Shown here piece after piece: positions 41,463 through 51,860 of a DNA stretch of 64,000 nt (the first letter of the stretch is position 1; every line of letters begins with the position of its first letter). The stretch lies in contig OY757921.1 in NCBI GenBank assembly GCA_963585895.1, forward strand, positions 87,330,807 to 87,394,806, given 5' to 3'. Source of the DNA: Sepioteuthis lessoniana (taxonomy: Eukaryota; Mollusca; Cephalopoda; Myopsida; Loliginidae). The translations under genes were made by a program, and so were the position numbers. The notes below the pieces were generated by a model. It was not told the origin of the DNA and ran no database searches. It saw only the letters and a program-made list of their open reading frames with translations.

Positions 41463-41981
41463 GTGATTTGGTAGCATCTCATTAGTTTTATTCATATCTT
41501 GTCAAAAAATAAAACGGTTTGCTTCCTTAATAAAAAAAAAAAAATTAGTCCATTTTAGTTTGTTCTTAAAACTGCTTGGAGGAACTGCTAAAAAAAGATG
41601 AGAAAGAAATACAAAATGTACAGAGAGTCGCATATCTCATCTTTATTTTATTTGCAACTACCAAAGACAGTCTCTCAATACCATCACTTGTATTGAAAGC
41701 AAAATCGATTTTTTTAACGATATATATACTGTTGAGTCTTTACAAAAATCAACATTTTTCTTATAGATATTACTAAGATTTTCTATGTTTGGCACAAGGC
41801 TAGAAGTTTGGATTGATTTTAACGGTATGCAAAGATTTCTAGGATTATTTAATGAGTAGATATTACAGAATTGTGTTATTGTACGCTAGTATTTACATTT
41901 TTTATGAAGTTATTTTTATAGTTATTAGTTATTTCTTTAGAGATTCTTGCACATGAGATTCTTAAATGATAGAAAAGATTC
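41463..41981. other. No clear feature
   Basis: A+T-rich. A short frame at 41576-41776 has no domain. Toward 41900 the sequence begins to resemble degenerate X array units (TTATTAGTTATTTCTTTAGA). Confidence 0.35.
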
Positions 41982-41996
41982 TTTTATGATATTAAG

Positions 41997-42663
41997 TTGG
42001 TTGTTTGGGTTTTATGGCATATCAACCTTTCTAGGTTATTTAACGCCAAATCCATTTTTACGAAAATAGCTCTATTTCAAACAATTCAGTTTAGCATAAG
42101 CACGCAGTTAAAATGTAAGTACAATTTAACTGTGAAAAACATTTCTATTTCAAGCTATTCAGTTTAGTCAAGCAGTTATAATTCAGCTAATTCAGTTCAG
42201 TATAGGTACAGATTTTGTTTATAAGTAGTTGAATGTCAAAACAGTTCTATATTAAACCAATCAGTTTAGTGTAAGTACAGTTTCAATGTCAAAAATAGTT
42301 CCATTTCAAATAATTCAGTTTAGCATAAGCACGCAGTTTAAAAGTAAGTACGGTTTAATTGTTAAAAACATTTCTATTTCAAGCTATTCAGTTTAATCAA
42401 ACAATTTAGTTTAGCATAAGTATGCCGTTAGTTCTATTTAACCCATAGATAGGGCCCTATCAGGTGCTACCACTCCGGGCCAGAGTGGACCTGGGAGTAA
42501 TGGCAATGAAGGAGTTCTCCGCATTCCCTAAAGCCCTAGTATTACTGGAACCTCACCATCAAATTGTTTAGTGTCATATCCAGGACACTTGTTGAAGGGG
42601 GTGGGTATTACCCCTCTGCAGAGGTGCAGTCGGTGTATCCTACAGCCCCAACCGACTGGGCAA
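41997..42663 (-). mobile_element. Element X, complete, 15-bp target duplication
   Basis: 667 bp: reversed tail (TTGGTTGTTTGGGTTTTATG, GCATATCAACCTTTCTAGG), about eight array units, then the full head ending in CCCCAACCGACTGGGCAA. TTTTATGATATTAAG is repeated exactly at 41982-41996 and 42664-42678. This is the clearest evidence that head, array and tail move as one unit. The target is another, older X array. Confidence 0.9.
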
Positions 42664-42678
42664 TTTTATGATATTAAG

Positions 42679-43480
42679 TATTCCTATCTAATACAAATGA
42701 TATGCATACAGTTGTATGGCTTCAAGTATTTCTATCTAATACTAACAACTAAACGGCTTTAAGTAACAATTCCTATTTAATGACAGTCATTTATTTACAC
42801 GCAGTTATATGATTTCTGGTAACTAATCCTCTGTAAGGGGGTGTCCTCGCGGTGTAATGGTTAAAGTGACGGACGGCGGAATCGTAGTACGCGAGTTCGT
42901 ACTCTAGTCGCGCTATTACGTTCACTTTCGGGCAAATACCCTTAGGAAAGGTATGACCCCCCTTATCCTCCCAGCTATGGGTTAAATAGTACCACTACTG
43001 TTCTTCTAGGAGAATGGTTTTGGCATTAAATGACCTACAAAGATTTGATATGCCATTAAACAAAGAAACCAAACCTAATCCTCAGTAAACAAATACAGTT
43101 ACTATTCTTTATGTGAATAATTGGCTGTTATAAAAAGTATTCCTATGATATACAAATTGTTTTTAACTGTAATATAGTTTCCAATATTCCTATCTGATAA
43201 TCATATCGTTTCCTGCAATTGTTTCTAATTAATAATAATAATTTATTTACATAGTTATATAGTTTCAATTAACTTTTAATAATCCTTTGTTAACAACCTT
43301 AGCTTCAAGTAATAATTCGTAAATCATAATTTACTGCTATATATTTCTGTCAAATGCGAATAATTTTATAACAGATTTAGTTGACTCATAGACGGGACCC
43401 TTACAGATACAATCACTTCTAATCAGAGCGGACCTACGAGCAATAGCAATGAAGGGGTTCTGAATGTGATATGAGGAAAA
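42679..43480 (-). mobile_element. Older element X array and partial head
   Basis: Units such as ATTTATTTACACGCAGTTAT, GGCTTCAAGTATTTCTATCT run to about 43380 and are interrupted by SINE-B at 42837-43075. The inner head follows (ACTCATAGACGGGACCC, AATCAGAGCGGACCTACGAG, AATGAAGGGGTTC) and breaks off near 43470. Confidence 0.65.
42837..43075 (+). mobile_element. SINE-B, full length, reference copy
   Basis: GGGTGTCCTCGCGGTGTAAT head, A box in GCGGTGTAATGGTTAAAGTG and B box GAGTTCGTACTC. The central block is AATACCCTTAGGAAAGGTAT, TATCCTCCCAGCTATGGGTT, AAATAGTACCACTACTG. The X-type tail is TTTTGGCATTAAATGACC, TTTGATATGCCATTAAAC, AAAGAAACCAAACC. The target duplication TAATCCTC(T/A)GTAA lies at 42824-42836 and 43076-43088. 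Confidence 0.9.
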
Positions 43481-43601
43481 TACTGTTTTGCCTTAATCTT
43501 ATTGCGGGGAATATTACATAGACTTTCATATCGAAAAAGTATATACTAGTTCAGCGCTTGACTATAGAGTGGGAGACGTAGAAAATAAGCCAGACAACGT
43601 T

Positions 43602-43812
43602 ACGCCCGAGGCGTAGTGGCTCATGCGTTGTCTTGCGCCCTCAAATTAAGCAAGGTCGAACTTCATTCGCGATGTGACGGTTAATTCAGAATTAATACCC
43701 TTGGAAAAGGGATGAACTCCCTCTAATTATAGGTTAAATTATACCACTACAGTCCTTCTGCAAGAATACATTTGTCGTTAAATAACCCTAGAAGGTTGAT
43801 ACCGAATCAAAT
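43602..43812 (+). mobile_element. SINE-B variant
   Basis: Head CCCGAGGCGTAGTGGCTCAT, central block AATTAATACCCTTGGAAAAG, AATTATAGGTTAAATTATAC, tail TTTGTCGTTAAATAACCC, AGAAGGTTGAT. The head differs from 42837 and resembles the variant at 51640. Confidence 0.7.
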
Positions 43813-43899
43813 GTTCTGTTACTTTTCGCAGACTGTCTATTAACATTACTAAAGCGTCTTTAGCGAAAGTTCATCGTGGTTAGGAATAGAATCGGTGAG

Positions 43900-44188
43900 T
43901 TAATTGATTGGTTGTTTTGTTTTACAGCGGATCAACCCTTTTTTGGTCCTTTTATACTGAAGTAAGTCATTTTGATAAAGTTTCAAACAATTTAGTTTAG
44001 TACTTATGTATTTTTGTTTTGTTTACACGCAGCTAAATGTCAAAACAGTTCTATTTCAAAGAATTCAGTTTATCAGAAGTACACAGTTTAAATCCACAGT
44101 TAAATGTAAAAAACAGTTAATTTCAAACAATTCAGTTTAGCGTAATTATAGTTTTAGTTCTATTCGACCCCTAGATAGGACCCTGTGA
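43900..44188 (-). mobile_element. Element X, head missing
   Basis: Tail ATTGGTTGTTTTGTTTTACA, CGGATCAACCC, then array units (CAATTTAGTTTAGTACTTAT; AATTCAGTTTATCAGAAGTA). It stops at CCTAGATAGGACCCTGTGAT, where AT-rich sequence begins. Confidence 0.7.
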
Positions 44189-44722
44189 TAATTTTTTAGC
44201 AGAATATGGTAAAAATTTTTAATTAAATACAAATATTAAAATTAAAAAATATTATTTCCAATTTTAAGCAAAATATAATAATGCTTTCTTTAAAATCAAA
44301 ATTATTGAATTCTGTTTTAATTTTTCTACAAAGATTGCAAATAATTTCTGTGCAGAAAAAGATGAGATTTACAGTTAAACTTTATTAGGCATATAAAAAA
44401 GATAAATTTTGATATTGATAAAATGAAAATCGTCGGCAAATTCGGACGCTACAATTGTAAATTTTCAAGTTGAAACAATACATTTAAAATCCAGAAATCC
44501 AATTGAAAAATGTTATTTAACAAAAACAAAAATATTAAAAGATAATTGCTTATATGTTCTCAAGTGATATGTTGTTCATAAACAATAAACAGTTTTACAG
44601 TATCACAGGTAATGAAAAAAAGCAAAGTTTTATATTTCAAGTACTTTTGATACAATTTTAAAAAATATGTATATAAATCTTATAAGAGTTTTCCCCCTTT
44701 TTAATGTTCACTAACATGCAAT
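44189..44722. other. Very A+T-rich sequence, left part
   Basis: About 530 bp of A/T homopolymer-rich sequence without frames or repeats seen elsewhere. It probably continues at 45425-46120, the RTE LINE between being an insertion. Confidence 0.4.
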
Positions 44723-45424
44723 CATCATCATCATCATCATGTCATGCCGCTAGTACGGATATCCCTGACCCTCTCTCACCACTTCTCCTTATTGTTCATC
44801 GCCTCTGGCAGGTCTTCAGGGTTACATCCCGTATCCTCACATGGCTGCAGTAGGTATGTTCAAGCTGGTCGTCCTGCTTTTCCCGGCCATATGTGGGAGT
44901 CCATAGGAGTACATCACTTATGAGCTCGTCCCTGCTTCTCCAGCAGTGTCTTGCACGTCTGGTTCGTCTAACTTGGATAGTTTTCGTGATGGGAGGCAGG
45001 TGGCCGTATAGTTGGTGCTTTGTGGGGTGTTGCCGCCAGGACTTGTTCAATATTGCTCGCATCATTCTTGTGTAATTGCCGTCTAGCTTCTTCTCCAGCC
45101 GTTTGGTTAGCGTCCAAGTAGTGCATCCATTCAGCAGTATCAACACGACTGCTGCCTGGAAGAAACTGCGTTTCATTTTATCGGTCAGGTCTGATTTCCA
45201 TATGATCGCTAGCTGATCGTTAGCTGTGCATGCCTTCGTTAGCCGCGTGTCAATGTCTTTTTCGGTTGATGAGACACTGCTTCCTAGGTAGGTGAACTTG
45301 TCTACTAGTTTCAGAGAGCTTCCGTCTAGTGTGGAAATGTCGCCTGTCTGATTAAAGCACATATATTCAGTTTTGTCTGCATTGACATGGAGGCCAATGC
45401 ATGCGGTGGCTTGTTCCAAACTAA
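44723..45424 (-). mobile_element. RTE-type LINE 3' part, long open frame
   Basis: A minus-strand open stretch of 207 residues (44796-45419). It runs from EQATACIGLHVNADKTEYMC, FNQTGDISTLDGSSLKLVDK, FTYLGSSVSSTEKDIDTRLT through DLTDKMKRSFFQAAVVLILL and EKKLDGNYTRMMRAILNKSW to HCWRSRDELISDVLLWTPTY. It then shifts frame near GREKQDDQLEHTY. The catalytic RT core is 5' of the break point and missing. (ATC)n at 44723-44739 is the 3' end. A recent insertion by its open frame. Confidence 0.85.
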
Positions 45425-46120
45425 GGAAAAAAACTCTAAAATTATATAATCTTAAATATCTTTAATTATCAACTGAGAGTAATGGAAATTAAACTGTCAT
45501 GACAGTAAAAAAATATTTTCACTCATTAATCTTTAACAATATTATGTTAAAATTTTTCATTTTAAAACGAACTTGGTATCTACAAAAATCAGCACTAGAC
45601 AAATAAACAATCAGAATTTTAAAAAAATTCGTTTGTTACTTTGGTATTAAAAAGGAGTTATTCCACTTTAGAGTGTCACCTTTTCTTTTAAAAAATTGGA
45701 CCAGCAGGTTCAGATTAAAATAAAAGATGTATATAAATCCATAAATAATTAAGTATAAAAATTATGATAAAATTTATGATAAAAGTTACGGAAAACGGGA
45801 GAAAGATCAGACCCGTTTAGACAGTGCCAGTTAACTATTCTTTCTGTTCGTCAAAATATTCTTTCAAATTCATCAAAAGCAGACGATAGTTGAAACCCTA
45901 GACATTATGGTTTAAATTTGAAACATCGGCAATTGGATTTTTCAAACTCAACACGTAGACAGAGCGTTTAATTACTTGTATAACTCAAGCGTTCAATCCT
46001 TTTACAAATATGGTAAAATAAAATAAAAAACGCTTGCAAGAAAATAAAGAAAAATAAGTAAATGGCCGTCTGGGAATTAATTTCTATATCATTCGATAAT
46101 TTTCTTTTTATATATAACGT
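45425..46120. other. Very A+T-rich sequence, right part
   Basis: The continuation of the A/T-rich tract interrupted by the RTE LINE. No gene, RNA or repeat recognised. Confidence 0.4.
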
Positions 46121-46121
46121 G

Positions 46122-46906
46122 CTGCCAATCTAGGGGAAAGTATACCTGGGAGCAATGGAAATAAGGGGATACTGCGCATTCCCTAACGATCTAGCATTAC
46201 TAGAGCCTCACCATCAGATTGTTTAGTGTCATATTGTAACACATTGACCCCGGCCAAGCTGTCAAAAGAGGAAATGCACCTGTGTAAATAACAGGTGCAT
46301 CCGGTCGAGGAATATCAGGATATAACTTTGACCGTGGAAGGGTTGAATGAGTGCGATTTGTGACGCCCACAAGAAGAAAGTGGGTGTCGAAAAATTATAT
46401 AAATGAAGGCTGGGAGTCAGTTAGTTGGAGATAAGATGCGGTAGAGAAAACCAGCACCCAGCAGTTAAGCAGTTGGAGTTCAGACTAGCTGGAGAGAAGG
46501 TGCTGGAATGAGGAGTATGTCCCAGAGAGGCTGGGCCCCCAGGCCCCCGGTTGAGCAGCCCAGGAGAACGGTAAAGAAACACTGTTATATGGCTATAAGA
46601 GTGGGGGTCAATATGTTGCAGTTCTGTTCGGTCTCCAACTTCCTCTCACAATAAAACCTTTAGTAACCCTTTCGAACCCTTTCAAATAAAGTGGGAGGTA
46701 TATTTTTGTAAAGAACTGTGTCGCTCGCCTTTATTGTGTCGTCGTTATGATTCTGCATGCATCGGCATCTGCTTATGAGTATGCAACAATATAAAGGACA
46801 CTCGTTGAGCGAGGGAGTCTTACCACACTGCAGTCGTTGTGTTCTACAAAATGTGTCCTTGAAACATGCAGTCGGTGTATTCTTCAGCCCCGGCCAACTG
46901 GAACAT
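46122..46906 (-). mobile_element. Element X head split by a solo LTR
   Basis: GCAATGGAAATAAGGGGATA, CTAGAGCCTCACCATCAGAT, TGTTTAGTGTCATAT precede the LTR. After it come AGGACACTCGTTGAGC, CTGCAGTCG, then GCAGTCGGTGTATTCTTCAG, CCCCGGCCAACTGG. The array and tail are missing on the left. Confidence 0.75.
46235..46788 (+). mobile_element. Solo LTR, family L (short form)
   Basis: 554 bp beginning TGTAACACATTGACCCC and ending ATGCAACA. The exact target duplication ATAT lies at 46231-46234 and 46789-46792. A TATA-like TTATATAAATGAAGG, the shared ATAAGAGTGGGGGTCAATAT and AATAAAGTGGGAGGTATA (polyadenylation signal) mark U3 and R regions. No internal genes. Fossil. Its 5' half matches the copy at 56319. 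Confidence 0.9.
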
Positions 46907-46954
46907 CGGTGAGTTGAGATCAAACTCTAAACGAAATTATTTTTCATAATTTTG

Positions 46955-47090
46955 TTTCTGATGGGGGGGTAGTCTTGTTAAGGCACATAGTCTTGAAGAA
47001 GTAAAACGTTTAAATGAAACCAGCTGTAATTTGCTTAAAAATTGACTTTGTGTTACACCCAAATCGTAGCAGAAGAATTAGGTAGATACA
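46955..47090 (+). mobile_element. SINE-A 3' scrap
   Basis: TTAAGGCACATAGTCTTGAA, GAAGTAAAACG, GCTTAAAAATTGACTTTGTG, TTACACCC match the SINE-A segment from GAGGCAACTAGTCTAGG to its tail. Confidence 0.5.
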
Positions 47091-47194
47091 TACGAATTAT
47101 ATAAATTGCTTAAACGGCAATTAACAAATTCAGAAATTAGATGAGTGACCATTTTACCTAACAGCAAGTCGTGTAAACACTCTAAGGCCTGCGT

Positions 47195-47757
47195 GTCCTT
47201 ATGATTGGCTGTTTGGGATTTATGGCGTATCAACCTTGTAGCTTATTTAATGCAAAGTCCATCTTTTTTACAAATAATCAGATCTATTTCAAACAATTCA
47301 GTTTAGCATGAGTACAAAGTGTAATTGTCCAAATCATTTCTATTTCAAGCTATTCAGCTAAGTCAAACAGTTCGAATTAAAAACATTCATTTTAGCGTAA
47401 ATACAGTTTCAAAGTCAAAAACTGTTCTATTTCAAACACTTCAGTTTAGCATAAATACACGGTTAACATGTCAAAACATTTCTATTTAGAGCAATTCAGT
47501 TTAGCAGAAATACGCTGTTTAGTTGGGTTTTTTTACCCATAGATAGGACCCTATCAGATGCTACCATTCCAGACAAGAATAAACCTGGGAGCGATGCAAT
47601 GAAGACGTACTCCATATTCCCCCAAAGCTCCAGCATTACTGGAACCTCACCATCAGATTTTTTTTAGTGTCATATCTAGGACACTCGTTGGTGGTGGGGG
47701 TCGTACCCCTCAGCAGAGAAGCAGTCGGTGTATTCTACAGCCCCAGCTGACTTGGTA
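47195..47757 (-). mobile_element. Element X, complete
   Basis: Reversed tail (TTATGGCGTATCAACCTTG, CTTATTTAATGCAAAGTCC), five array units, and the head from CCATAGATAGGACCCTATCA to CCCCAGCTGACTTGG. CCTTAT occurs on both sides (about 47188 and 47763) as a possible short target duplication. Confidence 0.8.
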
Positions 47758-47799
47758 AGTGCCTTATCTGAGCAAAGCTTACTAAATGATAACTATATA

Positions 47800-48340
47800 A
47801 CTTGTTTGGCGTATTCTATTGTAACATTAAATGAATGGGGAAACGGAGATCCATTCTACCGGCCAGTGTGAAGAGGTGTGTCGTCAAGAAATGAACAATA
47901 TAAATTTTCATCAAGCAATTGATTTTTATTAAATTGTAATAGTCACGTGAAAACATGAAATTAGGTAAAAAAATTTTAGTATTAGATAAGAATTCATGAA
48001 ATCATATAACTGTGCGGACAGAAGGTTATTATTAAATAGATTTAAATCATATAATTGTATATAAATAATCAGTGTAAACAGGAATTGTTGATATCATATA
48101 ACTGTTTCTATTTTTTTTTTTTATTAGATAGGAATACTTGATACCGTATACCTGTGGGCAAACAAATTATTATGAAAAAAAATATGTGACATTTGAAAAT
48201 GATTCCAAAAAAACTTTGAAAATATAAGAAGTTATAATTATAATCAAACATTCACATGTGAATTAAATTTTGACATAAAAACCCATGAAGGGTTAAAATG
48301 CCGTTAAAAAATAAACGAAACCGAATAAATAATACCCAAC
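47800..48340 (+). mobile_element. Element X, old, array and tail
   Basis: A faint head (GGGGAAACGGAGATCCATTC), then units with ATTATTATTAAATAGATTTA, AATCATATAATTGTATATAA, TAGATAGGAATACTTGATAC, and a tail AACCCATGAAGGGTTAAAAT, GCCGTTAAAAAATAAACG. Confidence 0.55.
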
Positions 48341-48419
48341 ACTATTTAATATAAAAATCTCAATGAGGATTATTTCATGGATTTCATGCTAATATAGGTG
48401 TTGTGATTTTTCTTTGCAA

Positions 48420-48695
48420 TAGATGTGGTTAGATATTTGCGTTTTATGACATATCACCCACCAATGGGTTATTAAATGCCAATTCGCGTTTAAGCTTGAT
48501 TTTTAAGTGAATAGATTGTAAGTGATCTTTTTAAGAACAAGCGCTCATTTTTTGCAACACAATTAAATAGTTTCAAGAATTACTATTTATTGTTTGCACA
48601 CAGTTAAATTGTTTCAAATATTGATGGTCCTATGCTTGTCACAGAGCCCAATGCGGTGCCACTACTAGTCACAGTACTTGTTGCTATTGTGTTCG
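48420..48695 (-). mobile_element. Element X, old, tail and array
   Basis: Tail TTTTATGACATATCACCCAC, GGGTTATTAAATGCCAAT. Array units CAACACAATTAAATAGTTTC and GTTTGCACACAGTTAAATTG. A decayed inner head (GTCACAGAGCCCAATGCGGT) breaks off near 48695. The outer head may be the piece at 49755-50042. Confidence 0.55.
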
Positions 48696-49754
48696 TGACA
48701 ACAATATTAGCTTCCGATTGTTTGCTTTGTCAAATCCTTCCGTGCCCACGTTGTGTTTGAATGATCCACGGAGGGGGTTGACACAATTCAGCCGAATCTT
48801 CTTCTAACGATCAGGTAATATCAGTGACTAGATTGTCTAGCAACTAAAAGAATAGAGAAAACCCGTTGTTGTACAACAACAAAAAATCGTTTGTGAGACA
48901 ATAAATAACAAACAAATGAGGTTTGCTTTCCTGGAAAGCAGAAGAAGAAAGAATATCGAGAGAGGAACAGTGACGATGATTGCGATGAGAGTAACACTAA
49001 CGTCTCTAAAATCTGGGACTTTGAAAGTTTATAACGTCTGAAGGTTGTTCGGAGTACTTCGGGTCTAGAATGGAAGAGATACTTTTTGGCAATCATGAGT
49101 TTCTTCTTGGTCCCCTTTTCTTATACTCTCTGAGGATTTGTTTAATTATCTTATTTCTTATTGCTCAATATCTGGAATAAAAATGTTTTTTGATTGGTTG
49201 CCAAATAATAGACAATTATGAGTCATATTCCCATTGGTGAGCCAATCCAAGTTCAGTATTATATCTTACCGGTATAGGGAAAACACTTTTTAGATGTTTT
49301 GACCGATGGGAATAGGTTTAGAGCAATGGGGTTGAACAAAAAAAATTCCCAGCCTCACCTGACTGGATGAGGCATGCCCAACTCACATTTATTTAGAGTG
49401 GAGCAAAATTAAATCTACCTTTTGACATTGACCTTCAAGATAAGGACTAGAAAAATATATTTTACGAAATGACCCGTTTCATCATTGTGATTGATGAAGT
49501 TTCAGTTGACAACCGAAAAACTAAATAAATTTGCTAACCTTTAGAATCAAAAACAATTGTCTCGCACTTAACTGACTTTTAGGAACGATCAACCAGCTTT
49601 TTAGGTCATATAAGCCTTGACCAAAAAGATACTTATTTTGAGGGTCTTTTTTGTTGTTTTTGAGATATACGTCTATATATAATAAATAGAATATATTTCA
49701 TAAATTCTAATTTTTTCTTATTAATTAAGTACTCAACCGCACATCGTGTCACAT
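48696..49754. other. Unclassified 1-kb block between two X pieces
   Basis: No gene. It begins after a partial X and ends before another partial X of the same orientation, so it may be an insertion. Near 48770 a purine run GGAGGGGG is followed by TTGACACAATT. A 91-residue minus-strand frame (48821-49096) is serine- and phenylalanine-rich without a domain. Confidence 0.35.
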
Positions 49755-50042
49755 TGATATCTAACTTGAATAGTTCTATGAGGTTTCAAGTACAGTAAAT
49801 GGTTAACCAGTCCTATTTGATACATAGATGTGGCTTTAAAAGGTACAACTGATTCGGGTCAGAGGTGACCTGGGAGCAATGGAAATGAAGGGATACGCGA
49901 TATTCCATAAAGATCTAAGACTAGAGCCTCACAATGAGAGAGTTTAGTGCTATATCTAGGACACTCGTTGCTTGGTACGGTCTTACCCGCCCTCTGCTAA
50001 GATGCAGTCGGCGTAGTCTATAGTCCCAACAGACGGGGCGAT
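49755..50042 (-). mobile_element. Element X, array end and head
   Basis: ATACATAGATGTGGCTTTAA, GAGGTGACCTGGGAGCAATG, GAAATGAAGGGATACGCG, CCTCACAATGAGAGAG, GCTATATCTAGGACACTCG, GATGCAGTCGGCGTAGTCTA, CCAACAGACGGGG appear in head order. Confidence 0.65.
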
Positions 50043-50182
50043 TTTGTAATAGATCTTTAATCTTCTATATTTCGACAATAAATAATACCAAACAGTAACC
50101 TCTCATTGGTGTGCAGTTTATCCCAATAAATTAGAGATTAGCTTAGTCATGCACTAGGCCAGAAATATGAAACGTGTTTTCA

Positions 50183-51056
50183 AGGTTTCTTTGGGTTTTA
50201 TGGCATATCAACCATTGTATTTTTAATGCTAAATCCTTTTTATCATAATTACCAACCCCTCCGTTTGGTCAGGATATGACACAAGGTCAGTTTTTAAGCG
50301 GAGTTTAACAGGTTTGAATTCAGAGTTTCCCTTCTCCTTGACTAGTTGCCCCACCAAGGCTGAAGAACCTAGTCTGCCCTACTATTTACCCATAAGAATA
50401 AGGGAGAATAATTGGATTCATACCTTTCCCAATGGTATTAGTACTATGTGAAATGCAATCAATCAGTCTCGTCCAGGATTTGAACTCGTGTCGCAGAGTC
50501 CATTTTCTACGACGATAACAATTACACCACGGGTACCTCCACTACCAAATCCTTTTTATACATGTATATTAGATTTGTATTTCTAAATGAATTCTGAAAA
50601 TAACATTTTTAAACGAACCTTAGCTCATGTTTTTACACGCAGATAAATGGTTTCACTTATTTCTATCAAATACGAATAATTATTTTTACAATTAATCATT
50701 TGTTAGCACACAGTTAATAGTATTACTATGTATCTCTAACAATTCAGTTAAACATCTTTCATTTGTTCACACACAGTGAAATGTCAAACACTTTTATTTC
50801 AAGCAGTTCAGTTAACCATAAACACATAATTTAAATGTCAAACAGTTCTATTTGACCCATAAATAGGACCTTATCAGGTGCTACCAGTCTGGGCCAGAGT
50901 GAACCTGGGAGCGATAGCAATAAAGGCGTACTACGAATTCTCCAAAGCCCCAGCATTACAGGAGATTCACCATTAGATTTTTTAGTGTCAGATCTTCGAC
51001 ACTCGTTATAAGAGAAGCAGTCAGTGTATTCTGAAGCCCCAGTCGACTGGGCCATG
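50183..51056 (-). mobile_element. Element X split by SINE-A
   Basis: The tail (TTTTATGGCATATCAACCAT) is interrupted at AAATCCTTTTTAT. Array units follow (TTTTTACACGCAGATAAATG; GTTCACACACAGTGAAATGT; CATAAACACATAATTTAAAT). The head runs from ACCCATAAATAGGACCTTAT to CCCCAGTCGACTGGGCC. Confidence 0.8.
50247..50541 (-). mobile_element. SINE-A, full length
   Basis: All modules are present, including a reversed B box (GGATTTGAACTCG) and tail (CCCCTCCGTTTGGTCAGG). The short duplication AAATCCTTTTTAT occurs on both sides (about 50232-50244 and 50547-50559). It is inserted in the tail of an element X. Confidence 0.85.
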
Positions 51057-51487
51057 TTTTCTATGGTTGTCTTCCTAGCAATGCGTACACTGAGTAATGG
51101 AGGCAGTGTTTTCACGAAATATCGTTATGATGAGGAAATGTAAAGAAATAAAACCTGTCATCTATCCATGATTGTATTGATTGGTGAACTGTCCATGGGT
51201 CAACAAGCCAGAAGAGCAAGATAAAAGTAACAGACGTTATTCATCAATAGCCCTCTCACTTGCATGTGACATTAACAAGCTACATTGAATAGCAGAAAAT
51301 GTGGATAGGAAAAACGCGGCAACAGTTTTTACTGCTATTCTTTGAAAAGCAAAAAAGAGGAACAGTGGGAAAAAGATTCAAGGACTTATCTAAAAATTCT
51401 TCTTTACTTTGTGTGATATTGACTAATAGAAATGAATAACAAAACTTTTAACAAGAAAACACGAACATACAGATTTCTATTGTATTC
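51057..51487. other. No recognisable feature
   Basis: Ordinary A+T-rich sequence without open frames or repeat copies. Confidence 0.4.
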
Positions 51488-51655
51488 ATGATATGTTGGT
51501 TTATTTTAACGGCATGGCAACTTGTCTGGGACTATTCAAATCATAGATTGATATTTACTCGGTCTCATTGAATTCGATTAATTTTTGATCAGATCTATTT
51601 GACCCATGAATATGAACCTAGCAGTTATTACTACTTCTAGCGGCTGAACAAGCGA
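51488..51655 (-). mobile_element. Element X scraps
   Basis: TTTATTTTAACGGCATGGCA (tail remnant) at about 51493, and CAGATCTATTTGACCCATGA, ATATGAACCTAGCAGTTATT (inner head) at about 51592-51635. Confidence 0.45.
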
Positions 51656-51860
51656 AATCTAGGTGGCTTAATGTCTAAAGTGCTAGACTGAAGACTCAAT
51701 GTTAAGGATTTGGACGTCAAGTAGTGCTATTAGATTCGGACTAATACTGCTGGGAAACTTAAACTCCCTGCACCATGACTAAAATACTACCTCGGCTTCT
51801 TTTTTTACAAAGATGTCATTGAATAACCCATAAAGGTTAAACAATGAAAGCAGAGTAAAT
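51637..51860 (+). mobile_element. SINE-B variant, full length
   Basis: CTAGCGGCTGAACAAGCGAA precedes a GGTGGCTTAATGTCTAAAGTG head. TTAAGGATTTGGACGTCAAG is at the B-box position. The central block is AATACTGCTGGGAAACTTAA, CATGACTAAAATACTACC, and the tail is GATGTCATTGAATAACCC. The first ~125 bp match the inverted fragment at 52706-52835. Confidence 0.7.

Noticed and set aside
42837-42920. Possible tRNA gene
   Set aside because: This is the tRNA-like head of a SINE-B with target duplications. No 3' acceptor-stem partner.
48770-48785. Polypurine tract followed by an LTR start
   Set aside because: GGAGGGGG-TTGACAC fits loosely, but no second LTR, no end and no duplication could be found.
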